A stretch of 64,000 nt of DNA from Legionella antarctica. Lineage in GTDB: Bacteria; Pseudomonadota; Gammaproteobacteria; Legionellales; Legionellaceae. The translations under genes were made by a program, and so were the position numbers. Positions 1 to 8,538 of the stretch are shown here, piece by piece (the first letter of the stretch is position 1; the number at the start of each line of letters is the position of its first letter). The stretch lies in contig NZ_AP022839.1 of the NCBI RefSeq assembly GCF_011764505.1, positions 286,001-350,000 of the forward strand, in the 5' to 3' direction. The notes beneath the pieces were generated by a model, which was given only the letters and a program-made list of their open reading frames with translations, was not told the DNA's origin and ran no database searches.

Positions 1-767
1 TACTCAGTGGGGGATGTTTCTAGTGTGGGAATTGACCTAATAATACTTCTCAATACAAAATTATTGTAGTAATGAGCCCCCTCCTCTAAATCAATACCCA
101 ACTCTTTATAGCGCGCAACTAATACATCACGTTCATACGTTTTGCCATCATCTTTTAAAACGACAGGATGCGTCATAAGAGGCAAAGCTCCTTGTAATCC
201 GGCTGTTTCTATATCCTCTTTAGTCAATGGGCAAATCAAAATATTTACTAAATAATCAGGCAATGAAAAGTCTTTTCTTGCCTCTACATGGGGATTCTTC
301 GCCCCAAGGTGGGTATTTTTCTGCACTAAAGGACTAATGTGATCAGCCATACTACAATTTTTAGTCTTAAGTATCTGTATTACAAGTCTCTCAATAAGAG
401 CGACTTCATTCTCAGAAGTAATTTCTTGCCTTCCACCAGATTGTTTTACTATTTCATCAAATGCTGGAGATGCAAAAGCTTTACTATTGATCACCCAACC
501 TTTGTTCACCGAATTCATATAACGAACCGGGTTTTGAATTAGCCATTGATCCAATGCGTGATCATAAACAATCGATTCAAAAGTAATGAGCCCAGCTACA
601 CTGCTGTCTCTTAATAGCCATAATTTTTGTTTGTCAACAAGGTTTTGTTTACCAAGTGCCTCTACTTGTTCTACTTTGGCTAATAGTAAAGATCTAGCTT
701 GTCTTTCGTTTGTATTCTTGTGAATATAAATTAAATTCTCTAGAGACTGATCAAACTTTTCTAACAT
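1..767 (-). CDS. U-box-domain protein, candidate E3 ubiquitin ligase effector (3' end outside window)
   Basis: I translated the minus strand from ATG at 767 by hand and found 255 codons without a stop, running off the left edge. Residues about 178-247 look like a U-box: they start ICPLTKED, have PVVLKDDGKTYERDVL at 201-216, and end in a hydrophobic helix (NNFVLRSIIRSI). U-boxes are RING-like E2-binding folds without zinc; in Legionella they occur in translocated ubiquitin ligases such as LubX and GobX. The first 175 residues are mostly helical and unrecognised. No signal peptide is visible. The family call rests on motif spacing only; the missing C-terminus could hold a second U-box or a membrane-targeting region. 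Confidence 0.6.
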   Translation of the reverse strand, partial: MLEKFDQSLENLIYIHKNTNERQARSLLLAKVEQVEALGKQNLVDKQKLWLLRDSSVAGLITFESIVYDHALDQWLIQNPVRYMNSVNKGWVINSKAFASPAFDEIVKQSGGRQEITSENEVALIERLVIQILKTKNCSMADHISPLVQKNTHLGAKNPHVEARKDFSLPDYLVNILICPLTKEDIETAGLQGALPLMTHPVVLKDDGKTYERDVLVARYKELGIDLEEGAHYYNNFVLRSIIRSIPTLETSPTE

Positions 768-961
768 TTATTGTTTCTCCGCGCTAAATTTCAGGAATCA
801 GGTCTTGCTTTTGTCTTAGAGACTAGAACAACTGTTTTGAAAGACAAAATAAGTTAACACTGCTGGATTGTTCATTTTATCAGCAGTTCCTTATGAAATT
901 ATTAAGGCTTAGGGATGGATAGAAATGTTAGCACAGGCTTATACAAATATCGTAGGGGTAG

Positions 962-979
962 AAGGGGCTTATGCCCCTT
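962..979. terminator. GC-rich hairpin downstream of the SH-repeat gene
   Basis: A perfect 7-bp stem (AAGGGGC / GCCCCTT) with a TTAT loop lies about 33 bp past the stop of the gene at 1012-3297. There is no clear T-run on the minus side, so it is only a possible terminator. Confidence 0.4.
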
Positions 980-1011
980 TGTTGACCCGATATAAATTTG
1001 CTGAGTTATCA

Positions 1012-3297
1012 CTATCTTTGTTGCGGGTAGTACCCATTTTGAGGTCCTCTTTTTAGTTGAGAGACGCTCTTGCTGTGAGAACCTCTCTTTAAGTGGGAAG
1101 CTGCCTTATTGTGGGAACCTACCTTTAAGTGCGAAGCTGCCTTATTGTGGGAGCCCACCTTTAGGTGCGAAGCTGCCTTATTGTGGGAGCCCACCTTTAG
1201 GTGCGAAGCTGCCTTGTTGTGGGAGCCCACCTTTAGGTGCGAAGCTGCCTTGTTGTGGGAGCCCACCTTTAGGTGCGAAGCTCTTTTGTCATGCGATCCA
1301 GTTTTCAGATGCGATGCTCTTTTGTCATGGGATCCGACTTTCAGATGTGATGCTCTTTTGTCATGGGATCCAATTTTCAGATGCGACGCTTTTTTGTCAT
1401 GGGATCCGACTTTCAGATGCGATGCTCTTTTGTCATGGGATCCGACTTTCAGATGCGATGCCTTTTTGTCATGGGATCCGACTTTCAGGTGTGAGGCCCT
1501 CTTGTCATGGGATCCAAATTTCAGGTGTGAAGCCCTCTTGTCATGTGATCCAAATTTCGAATGAGAAGCACTTTTCAGATGAGAGCTATATTTACGATGT
1601 GAGTAATTTCTGTTATGAGACCAGAGCCTGTAGTGTGAGTCGAGGCGATGATGTGATCCATAACGATGATGAGACAGTAGGACCTCGTGAGATGAGGACC
1701 TGTAATGAGAAAGAGCACGATCATGAAATGGGGTTGATAGCGACTTATTATGCCCTGAAGGTATGTTATTGACGATAGGAGTCACAATATGCACTGGCGA
1801 AATGTATTTGACAATTTCCACGTCCCCAATTTTAGTGGCATCATTTTTTTGGGCCTCAGTATGGAGCTGAGTACCATTAGCCCCTGCATTGAGATCGGTA
1901 TCAATCATATAGGTTTCACTGACATAAACAGGTTCTTTGGTATTTAATGGAATATAAGCGCCTTTTTTCATTCCCTGCAGACCATGTACTTCATCGGTGT
2001 CTGTATAATTTTGTGTTTGAGGATCGTAGCAAGGACCTGTTTCAGAGCACAGCGCATCTCCTGAAAACCAGACAAACTGGTTCTCATCCTGATCGTTCAC
2101 TCCAAAGTCAGTGCCACCAGCAGCGTTAGTGTATTCATTGTTGGCTTTTGAAATGTTGCCGATATCATAACGTCCTTGCAACTCCCAATGATTTTTGCCA
2201 TTTAATTTATAAAGGAATGCGCGCGCATCAAAGGGTTGGGAAAAGGGCTCATCAACTTCAAGACCTAAATTACGTAATTGACCATTCTCAACAACGATCA
2301 TCTCGTTCTTATTGGAGAATGCAATATCCGATACGTAAAGTTCATTAGTACCAGTATGACTGGGAAGTACCAACTCATGTCGTACGTCCCTGGTATCAAA
2401 GGTACCATCTTTATTAATAGCAATGGACCAGATACTGCTTTGTTTATCTTCTTTGTTTACCATTGCAGAATAGTAGAGACGTTGGTTGCCATTTTTATCC
2501 GCGTGTACTCCCAAACCCCACACCCTTCTTCTTGGATCTGCCAGATTCCAGCACTCGGGTGAGGTATCAAATTGCTGCGGACACTGATTGATGTTTGCTT
2601 TGGAGGTGGGGTCAAAAGAAATAGCGGTCAATGGAGGAGCCTTGTCACCGGTAATACCTACGTAGCTGCTACGACCATCCTTACCGTGATCAAATAGTTC
2701 CAGCTCTTTACCTGTCTTTGCATCAATACGGTGAATCATACCGGTTTCCAGATCTGAGACATAAAGTTGTTTATGCTGCTTGTCATAAGTGATGTTACCC
2801 AGGGCTGCACCCGTATTTTTGCGGCCGTTTAGGGTAACCTCTGCAAAGATTTCAGGCTGATAATCGTTTGCTGCCTGCAGACGATAGATAGTTCCCGGAC
2901 CACCATTAATACCCCACATACCAGGCATCCATCCAAGATTGTCTTTAGTTCGATGTAAGCCAAATTTTGATGTTGCAGTAACGTACACGACCGCAGGTTT
3001 GCTGTAGTCAATAGCGATACCAAAAATCTGTCCGGCATTTTTTGCCTTGATAGGCAAGCGTTGTGGTTCATCGATCCAATGTTGTCCTTGAGGAGGGGGC
3101 TTTGGAGCGCTGACATTGATGATACTGCCAACAGTGCCATCTACATTGATCACGGCCCTATTTTTGTTATCGTCCGGGATGGTTCCAGAAAAACGTGTCA
3201 CGTAGGCCTCCCCATGTTGGAGAGGCTCTGCAGCATAGGTGCTAAAAGAAGCAATTATAATGAGAATTGGTGCACATACCCTAAGAAATTTATTCAT
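1012..3297 (-). CDS. Exported beta-propeller-like protein with C-terminal Ser-His hexapeptide repeats
   Basis: 761 residues. Residues 1-22 form a signal peptide ending in TYA, so the protein is probably exported. Residues about 30-500 look like an NHL/SMP-30-type beta-propeller (recurring blades such as QLYVSDLETGMIHRID and ELYVSDIAFSNKNEMIVVEN). From residue 530 to 751 there are 37 hexapeptides, 36 starting Ser-His and mostly of the form SHxKxx. This gives a very basic, His-rich tail that could bind metal or polyanions. ATG follows an AAGGAAG ribosome-binding site; the upstream exported gene ends 12 bp before, so the two are probably co-transcribed. I do not recognise the full protein; function unknown. 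Confidence 0.75.
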   Translation of the reverse strand: MNKFLRVCAPILIIIASFSTYAAEPLQHGEAYVTRFSGTIPDDNKNRAVINVDGTVGSIINVSAPKPPPQGQHWIDEPQRLPIKAKNAGQIFGIAIDYSKPAVVYVTATSKFGLHRTKDNLGWMPGMWGINGGPGTIYRLQAANDYQPEIFAEVTLNGRKNTGAALGNITYDKQHKQLYVSDLETGMIHRIDAKTGKELELFDHGKDGRSSYVGITGDKAPPLTAISFDPTSKANINQCPQQFDTSPECWNLADPRRRVWGLGVHADKNGNQRLYYSAMVNKEDKQSSIWSIAINKDGTFDTRDVRHELVLPSHTGTNELYVSDIAFSNKNEMIVVENGQLRNLGLEVDEPFSQPFDARAFLYKLNGKNHWELQGRYDIGNISKANNEYTNAAGGTDFGVNDQDENQFVWFSGDALCSETGPCYDPQTQNYTDTDEVHGLQGMKKGAYIPLNTKEPVYVSETYMIDTDLNAGANGTQLHTEAQKNDATKIGDVEIVKYISPVHIVTPIVNNIPSGHNKSLSTPFHDRALSHYRSSSHEVLLSHHRYGSHHRLDSHYRLWSHNRNYSHRKYSSHLKSASHSKFGSHDKRASHLKFGSHDKRASHLKVGSHDKKASHLKVGSHDKRASHLKVGSHDKKASHLKIGSHDKRASHLKVGSHDKRASHLKTGSHDKRASHLKVGSHNKAASHLKVGSHNKAASHLKVGSHNKAASHLKVGSHNKAASHLKVGSHNKAASHLKRGSHSKSVSQLKRGPQNGYYPQQR
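1045..1710 (-). repeat. Tandem 18-bp/36-bp coding repeat (Ser-His hexads)
   Basis: The DNA repeats as 18-bp units, mostly paired into 36-bp units encoding SHDKRASHLKVG or SHNKAASHLKVG. Units near the protein N-terminal side (about 1570-1710) are diverged. Those at 1100-1560 are close to identical, which suggests recent expansion by slippage or recombination. The unit length is a multiple of three, so copy-number change keeps the frame. It is not a CRISPR array: there are no unique spacers. Confidence 0.9.
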
Positions 3298-3309
3298 GAT
3301 TACACTTCC

Positions 3310-4341
3310 TTAGCTATTATTTTCTTCGCTTCCCTGCTTGTCAAAACAGGTGTAATAGGCATCGATATTATCTCCTGCCTTATTGGTGCATTCTGAAAAA
3401 ATTGAAAGGTCCTGCTCATAGGTATAATGAATGTATGGGGTTATCAGTACTCGCGAAGCGCCATGATCGGTATTACCAAAGCGATCGATTTTACCTTTAA
3501 GTTCAGGGCTTTGATCAATGAATGCATTTTTTAAAACATCGCCTTTGATAAAGTTATCGGGCAATTGATCGAAGGGTCCGTCATAATAATTATTTACCAT
3601 AGAGTTACCACTATAAACTCCGATGAGGATGAAGCGGTTTTTATAGTTATCTTTATAGAAGGAAAATCCGGTACGAGTGCCAATGATGATGTCTTTGTTC
3701 GTTTTGGAAGGGGTGAATGTCTCAGGAACATTTTCCCGGTCATTTAGTATATAGTGGAATTTTTTTATCTTCTGGTTGTAAACCAGATAAAGTTGGATGC
3801 CTGACTCATCATATACCGGACCAATAAATTGCTCATCTTCGCGAATTTTGCTAATTGGCGGTAGAACATTACTAAGATCATGGAGTTTAAAAATCACTGA
3901 TTTGTTTCGGTAACTTAATGAGTATTTTAAAGGGGCAATTTTTTTTAAAACTACGCCATCTGTTTTTTCAAATTTTTTATAATGATTGATGACTTCTTCA
4001 TTCCATCGATTAAAAGTAGAGAAACAGGCAAAATGCACTATACCTTTATCCCGATCCAGTGCATCCAAGCGTATATTGCCCGACAACTCGATGCCATTGT
4101 GATGAAATGAGTAATAATAATAGTTTTCGGTTGGGTAAACTGTAACTTCTTCCGGTAATTGCTCAAATACAAAACTGAATATTGATTCTGTAGAATTAAC
4201 ATCAATCGGTTGATCAGTTTTTAACATTTCAATATAATTTTGGTTGGTCATCAGGGTAGGTGATTGGCCCGCGTTTGCAATGAGTGGTTTGAGTATAAGT
4301 ACGAAGGATAACGCTAAAATAGAGATAGTTTTAGCTAACAT
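3310..4341 (-). CDS. Exported protein of unknown function
   Basis: The frame is open from TTG at 4356, but ATG at 4341 follows AAGGG at the right spacing, so I choose it (343 residues). It begins with a signal peptide (MLAKTISILALSFVLILKP, cleavage near NAGQS). The mature part is rich in aromatic residues and beta-strand patterns (YPTENYYYYSFHHNG) with two Cys near the C-terminus (SECTNKAG, YYTCFDKQ) that could form a disulfide. I recognise no family. It lies 12 bp upstream of the SH-repeat protein on the same strand, so the two exported proteins may act together. Confidence 0.7.
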   Translation of the reverse strand: MLAKTISILALSFVLILKPLIANAGQSPTLMTNQNYIEMLKTDQPIDVNSTESIFSFVFEQLPEEVTVYPTENYYYYSFHHNGIELSGNIRLDALDRDKGIVHFACFSTFNRWNEEVINHYKKFEKTDGVVLKKIAPLKYSLSYRNKSVIFKLHDLSNVLPPISKIREDEQFIGPVYDESGIQLYLVYNQKIKKFHYILNDRENVPETFTPSKTNKDIIIGTRTGFSFYKDNYKNRFILIGVYSGNSMVNNYYDGPFDQLPDNFIKGDVLKNAFIDQSPELKGKIDRFGNTDHGASRVLITPYIHYTYEQDLSIFSECTNKAGDNIDAYYTCFDKQGSEENNS

Positions 4342-4511
4342 GTCATTCCCTTGCAATTGTTATTCCTTCTTTTGAGTATAGAACAGAGTGTGCAAAACTC
4401 AATACATTGGATTTTATTTTGACCAATGGCGGCCGCGAAATACAATTACCAATTGAGGTGATGCTCAAAAGTACTCTTGTGGAAGAAATGGGCACAGCAT
4501 AAACCTATATT

Positions 4512-4883
4512 ATGAGTATGAAAATGATTTCAATGTTTGCAATCCCTAATTGTGATACGGTAAAAAAAGCTCGCAACTTTTTAGAGAAAAATAAAATTGA
4601 TTACCAGTTTATCGACTTTAAAAAATCGCCACCAACAACAGCACAAATAAAAGAATGGAGTGAGTACGCGGGTGAACTTCCGATCAACAAAAAAGGAATG
4701 ACCTACCGAAAATACAAAGACCATTACGAAAATTTGACTCTATCCGAAAAAGTTGATTTTATTATTGCAAACACGTCACTTATCAAAAGGCCTGTTTTAG
4801 TTGAAAATGGCAAAGCAATCGCCTTAGGTTTTAATGAAGAACGATACAACGAACTCCTGGAAGGCATGGATAGTAATTCTTAA
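4512..4883 (+). CDS. ArsC/Spx family protein (YffB-like)
   Basis: 123 residues with the thioredoxin-like ArsC fold: AIPNCDTVKKARNFLEKN near the N-terminus holds the single conserved Cys, and IKRPVLVENGKAIALGF near residue 92-108 matches the family's conserved RP-containing C-terminal block. Length is normal. YffB relatives are glutathione-dependent reductases or regulators of poorly known substrate; true arsenate reductases carry further motifs not seen here. Upstream ATG codons at 4512, 4518 and 4524 are all possible starts. Single gene, divergent from the exported pair. Confidence 0.85.
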   Translation: MSMKMISMFAIPNCDTVKKARNFLEKNKIDYQFIDFKKSPPTTAQIKEWSEYAGELPINKKGMTYRKYKDHYENLTLSEKVDFIIANTSLIKRPVLVENGKAIALGFNEERYNELLEGMDSNS

Positions 4884-5046
4884 TAGATGTGTCTTTGTCC
4901 TGAATCTCATTGACACATTCGGTCCAACAATCAAATGGTTTTTTGAAACACAACTCCCTTCTGGGTTTCTAGTGCTTTAAATTAGGGGACATTTTGGGTT
5001 TGGGCAACCATTTTTCAGTACATTATTACTGGATGAATTTCTCAAA

Positions 5047-5253
5047 TTACTTAGGTTCAATCAAATAAATCACCCCATTAAAATCATCGGATAGATACAA
5101 TTCACCATCGATGCCCTCTAATGACCAATCAAATCCAACCGAGTTACGTAGTCCTTTGGCATAAATCGTTAAATGATTATCTCCTGGTTTAAACCGCGAT
5201 ATAGAGGCTCTTAAAGAATTTCCTTCAATGCAGGACATTGCAAGAAGAGCCAA
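5047..5253 (-). pseudogene. Relic of a sorbosone/glucose dehydrogenase-type beta-propeller gene
   Basis: The 68-codon frame contains RFKPGDNHLTIYAKGLRNSVGF, the conserved region of L-sorbosone dehydrogenase/PQQ-sugar dehydrogenase-like proteins (about 400 residues), then jumps to DDFNGVIYLIEP, which resembles the family's last strand. The N-terminal three quarters and the segment between the two blocks are missing, so this is a degraded gene with an internal deletion. A short expressed peptide cannot be excluded. Confidence 0.65.
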
Positions 5254-5290
5254 TAGATACGTTTAAGTGTCCCTGGCTACTCCTGTTATC

Positions 5291-6118
5291 TTACATAGGC
5301 CCGGGCGACATAGTAGGATTCATCGGATTTGAGAAATCAGCCAGTAACTTTAAAATTAATACAATAGAAGCGATACTGACACTTACAACAGCAAGTGAGT
5401 AATGTGGAAACAGACCATGCATATTGCATAAATCATCATATATGCTGCTCATGGTTTCATAGACCGTTTTTCCTTGTTCAAGAATCTCTTCATATTCACT
5501 ATCCTCTAGTGCTATTGTATCCACTTGCTTCATCATGTCGTGGTAAACAGTGAGTGGTGAGTATCGTTTTGCAGATAAGGATGGTGCTGCGGAGGAAAAA
5601 TCATATTGACAGGTTGCTATTTGATAGTCAGTTAATTGATTGCTTGGCTCAATATATTTAGAGCGAATAATAGTTCCGCCATGCATAAAACCGGCAACGT
5701 GAAGTAAAAAATGCGCGAGCAAAGTTTTAGGAGTCAATTCTTCTATTTTCTTAAGATAACTTTTAGTTGTTTGGGCTATTTGGTGATCATTAATTTTGTC
5801 AGTATTCACACCTAATTGGTGTAAATCACTTTGGATTCCTGGAGTACGCCACAAGTGTTGAAGATAAGATAAAGCAAAAAATGGATTAATTTCTGATTTC
5901 CCTTTAAGAGACAAGGTTTGCAATTGTGTTTCTATGCCTTTAATAATCAAAAAGTGTTGGATTAATCGAGAGACATATAAGTCTTTAGGAATTTTTGTAT
6001 TTTTAAAAAGATATTGTGTTTTAAATCGATGATGCTCCGCTTTTTTATGTTCGGCAGTAAGTGGGCCTGGCCGTCCCTCTTTGTACGTGGCAGTTAATAA
6101 GGCTTTGCTATAAAACAT
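5291..6118 (-). CDS. Heme-oxygenase-like protein with C-terminal membrane anchor
   Basis: 275 residues from ATG at 6118, chosen over ATG 6178 because AGGAGAGG lies just upstream. H24 in TAEHKKAEHHRF aligns with the proximal heme ligand of heme oxygenases (HTQAEN in human HO-1). LLAHFLLHVAGFMHGGTIIR (133-152) matches the family signature with its flexible GG on the distal helix. Residues about 240-262 form one hydrophobic segment followed by a short NPMNPTMSPGPM tail, i.e. a tail anchor like that of eukaryotic HO-1/HO-2; most bacterial heme oxygenases are soluble. Expected activity: heme to biliverdin, iron and CO. It could be used for iron acquisition or act on host membranes; inference only. 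Confidence 0.65.
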   Translation of the reverse strand: MFYSKALLTATYKEGRPGPLTAEHKKAEHHRFKTQYLFKNTKIPKDLYVSRLIQHFLIIKGIETQLQTLSLKGKSEINPFFALSYLQHLWRTPGIQSDLHQLGVNTDKINDHQIAQTTKSYLKKIEELTPKTLLAHFLLHVAGFMHGGTIIRSKYIEPSNQLTDYQIATCQYDFSSAAPSLSAKRYSPLTVYHDMMKQVDTIALEDSEYEEILEQGKTVYETMSSIYDDLCNMHGLFPHYSLAVVSVSIASIVLILKLLADFSNPMNPTMSPGPM

Positions 6119-6402
6119 GAAGTACCTCTCCTTGATATAGAGACGCGCACTATGCCAAGGCATAGCTGCATCATACATGAGCTAATATGACAATGATGAG
6201 ACTAATACTCGGCTTCATTAATTACTTCGGATTATATAATATCAAAAGAGTGGGGGCTACCGACAACCCAGAGAGATTAAATTCGGGTAACATTCTGAGA
6301 ATAAAATTAATTTTAAGAAAAAGCACGGTAAGAACAGCAGCATTTTGGGATGCAGTATCAAAACGCCCCACCTGCGTTGTGGCAGAATCTTTGCGCTCAT
6401 GA

Positions 6403-7119
6403 TCATAGACTCCAATCGATGGGTTCACGACCATTTGCTTTTAAAAAAGAGTTTGCCTTTGAAAAATGGCGGCAACCATAAAAGCCTTGATGAACCGAAA
6501 ATGGAGAGGGATGAGCTGCAGTTAATACCAGATGTTTTTTCTCACGAATCAAAATACTTTTATTTTTTGCATGAGCCCCCCACAATAAAAATACTAAAGA
6601 GTGCGAGCAATGATTTAATTTTCGAATGACATTGTCGGTAAAAATGGTCCAGCCTATTTTGGCATGAGACTGTGGCTTGTTCTGTTCGACACTCAACGAT
6701 GTATTCAGCAGCAAAACTCCTTGAGCAGCCCATTTTTTTAAACAACCGTGATTGGGAATTGGCATATTTAAATCATTTTTTAATTCCTGGAAAATATTTT
6801 TTAAAGAAGGGGGCGGCTTAACGCCCGGGTTCACTGAAAAAGAAAGGCCATGAGCCTGACCTGGGCCATGGTAGGGATCTTGCCCTAAAATCACCACTTT
6901 AACTTGCTCATAAGCAGTTTCTTTAAAAGCATTAAACAGGTCATTTTTTTCGGGGTAAATGACTTTACCTGCTTGTTGTTCCTGAGTGAGGAATTGTAAA
7001 ATAGATTGGAAGTAAGGCTGTTTCTTTTCATCGCCTATTATATCCCTCCAGGTAGTAACAGAATCTGGCATATTCATCTCGTAATTTATCATGGGCAAAA
7101 TCGTAGCACGGATAGGCAA
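6403..7119 (-). CDS. ung: Uracil-DNA glycosylase
   Basis: Family 1 UNG that removes uracil from DNA in base-excision repair. The water-activating motif [12 protein letters not shown] and the DNA-intercalation motif [17 protein letters not shown] are both present, and length (about 220-238) is normal. The first ATG is at 7119, but homology is only expected from about MPDSVTTW (ATG near 7071), and no strong ribosome-binding site distinguishes the three in-frame starts. Single gene; divergent from the beta-lactamase. Confidence 0.96.
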   Translation of the reverse strand: MPIRATILPMINYEMNMPDSVTTWRDIIGDEKKQPYFQSILQFLTQEQQAGKVIYPEKNDLFNAFKETAYEQVKVVILGQDPYHGPGQAHGLSFSVNPGVKPPPSLKNIFQELKNDLNMPIPNHGCLKKWAAQGVLLLNTSLSVEQNKPQSHAKIGWTIFTDNVIRKLNHCSHSLVFLLWGAHAKNKSILIREKKHLVLTAAHPSPFSVHQGFYGCRHFSKANSFLKANGREPIDWSL

Positions 7120-7464
7120 TGAAATAAATTAGCCCGACATGCTGATTGGCTTTGCAGAGTCATTATTAGCAATTTATTAATTTGTTTTTGCAATGTCGGA
7201 GTTGCATATTTACTAAATCTTTTATAATTGCTGTACTCATTAATTTGCCTGAAAAATTTTAAAAAAACGCTCTGGTTATAGTTTCTAAAGTTCAGCTTAA
7301 AAGATAAATTTATCGAGCAATTTACTGCAAAATTTAGGACAATCAATTAACAATGATATTGAGATATGTTTAATAAACAAGGGAAGGCAAGCAATAGGCC
7401 TGAATAAGTAGCGGCAAGCCTACTGCGCTAAGAGAATAACTATAATAAACGGACTAAATATTTT
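7120..7464. other. Intergenic region between ung and the beta-lactamase
   Basis: AT-rich 345-bp divergent spacer that must hold both promoters. A weak minus frame (7089-7346) overlaps ung in another frame and has no ribosome-binding site or recognisable sequence. I see no RNA gene. Confidence 0.5.
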
Positions 7465-8538
7465 ATGAACTTATCATCAGTTTCGCACTATTCCAGCATG
7501 TTAAAGATAAAGAGTAACTTAAAGTGCGGGGTGTTTTGCTTTGTATTTTCTTTGAACTGTTTCGCCGCTAATAATGAGACTGAGCTTTCAAAAAAAATCG
7601 CTGCTATCGAAAAAAAATCGAACTCTATTATGGGTATTACAGCCATTTATATAGAGCAGAATAAGATGATTGTCCATAATAGTGATAAGCGTTTTTTTAT
7701 GGCAAGTACAATTAAATTGCCAATTGCTTTAGCTTTTTTGCATCGCGTTGATGAAAAAAAAGATTCATTAAGTCGGGTTATTAAGCTCGATTTGCATAAC
7801 TCAGTTCCTGGCTCTGGAACCCTATATCATTTATTTGAAAAAAGAAAACTCAGCTTGTCTTTGCAACAAATACTTAAGCATATGTTAAGTAACAGTGATA
7901 ACAGCGCGAGCGATACTCTATTGCAGGCAGTAAATGGCCCTGATTATGTAACGAAACGCATGTATGCCCTCGGATTCAAAAATATTTTAATAAATCGTTC
8001 CATTCTGGAAATGTTCCTGGATACAAATCATGTAGACCATTCTTTGTTAAAAAAACCTCGACCGGTATTTTTTTGGCAAAAAACATTTAACAGCATTCCT
8101 CTTGAGCAAAAGAAAGTGGCATGGCAGCATTTTCAAAATGACGTGCGAGACACAACCACTCCTGAAGATATGGCTAAATTATTAGTGAAAATATATAAAA
8201 AACAGGCTCTTTCAGAATCCAGTACCAATATTCTGATGAAGATTATGGAGCAATGCAGAACAGGCAGAAGTAGAATAAAAGGATTGCTCCCTGCAAATGT
8301 AAAAGTAGCTCATAAAACTGGCACATGGGCGATATACGAACAAGATTATTTAAGATATGCAGGATCTAAAAAACTCTATCGCTTTGCCAGTGATGTTGGA
8401 ATTATCACCTTGCCTCATAATAAAGGGCATATTGCGATTGCTGTATATATTAAATCACGGGAAGCGAGTGACTATTCACGAAGTCGCGCCATTGCTTTAG
8501 CTAGCCGGGCTGTTTATGATCACTTTATGAAACAATAA
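7465..8538 (+). CDS. Class A serine beta-lactamase
   Basis: 357 residues. The Ambler motifs are present: STIK (81-84, nucleophilic Ser), SDN (144-146) and KTG (284-286), plus RDTTTPEDMAKLL (228-240), a class A hallmark. E182 in RSILEMF is the likely general base, but the omega-loop region is about 25 residues longer than usual (183-213, basic and Pro-rich), so substrate range may be unusual. A hydrophobic segment at 20-33 ending in CFAA is a signal peptide; ATG 7498 is an alternative start that would give a more typical leader. Periplasmic. No regulator (ampR) adjacent. Confidence 0.88.
   Translation: MNLSSVSHYSSMLKIKSNLKCGVFCFVFSLNCFAANNETELSKKIAAIEKKSNSIMGITAIYIEQNKMIVHNSDKRFFMASTIKLPIALAFLHRVDEKKDSLSRVIKLDLHNSVPGSGTLYHLFEKRKLSLSLQQILKHMLSNSDNSASDTLLQAVNGPDYVTKRMYALGFKNILINRSILEMFLDTNHVDHSLLKKPRPVFFWQKTFNSIPLEQKKVAWQHFQNDVRDTTTPEDMAKLLVKIYKKQALSESSTNILMKIMEQCRTGRSRIKGLLPANVKVAHKTGTWAIYEQDYLRYAGSKKLYRFASDVGIITLPHNKGHIAIAVYIKSREASDYSRSRAIALASRAVYDHFMKQ

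Noticed and set aside
1109..1564. Tandem array with regular units considered as CRISPR
   Set aside because: No unique spacers; the units are continuous in-frame coding repeats.
7089..7346. Minus-strand 85-residue frame overlapping the start of ung
   Set aside because: Out of frame with ung, no ribosome-binding site, low-complexity AT-rich translation.
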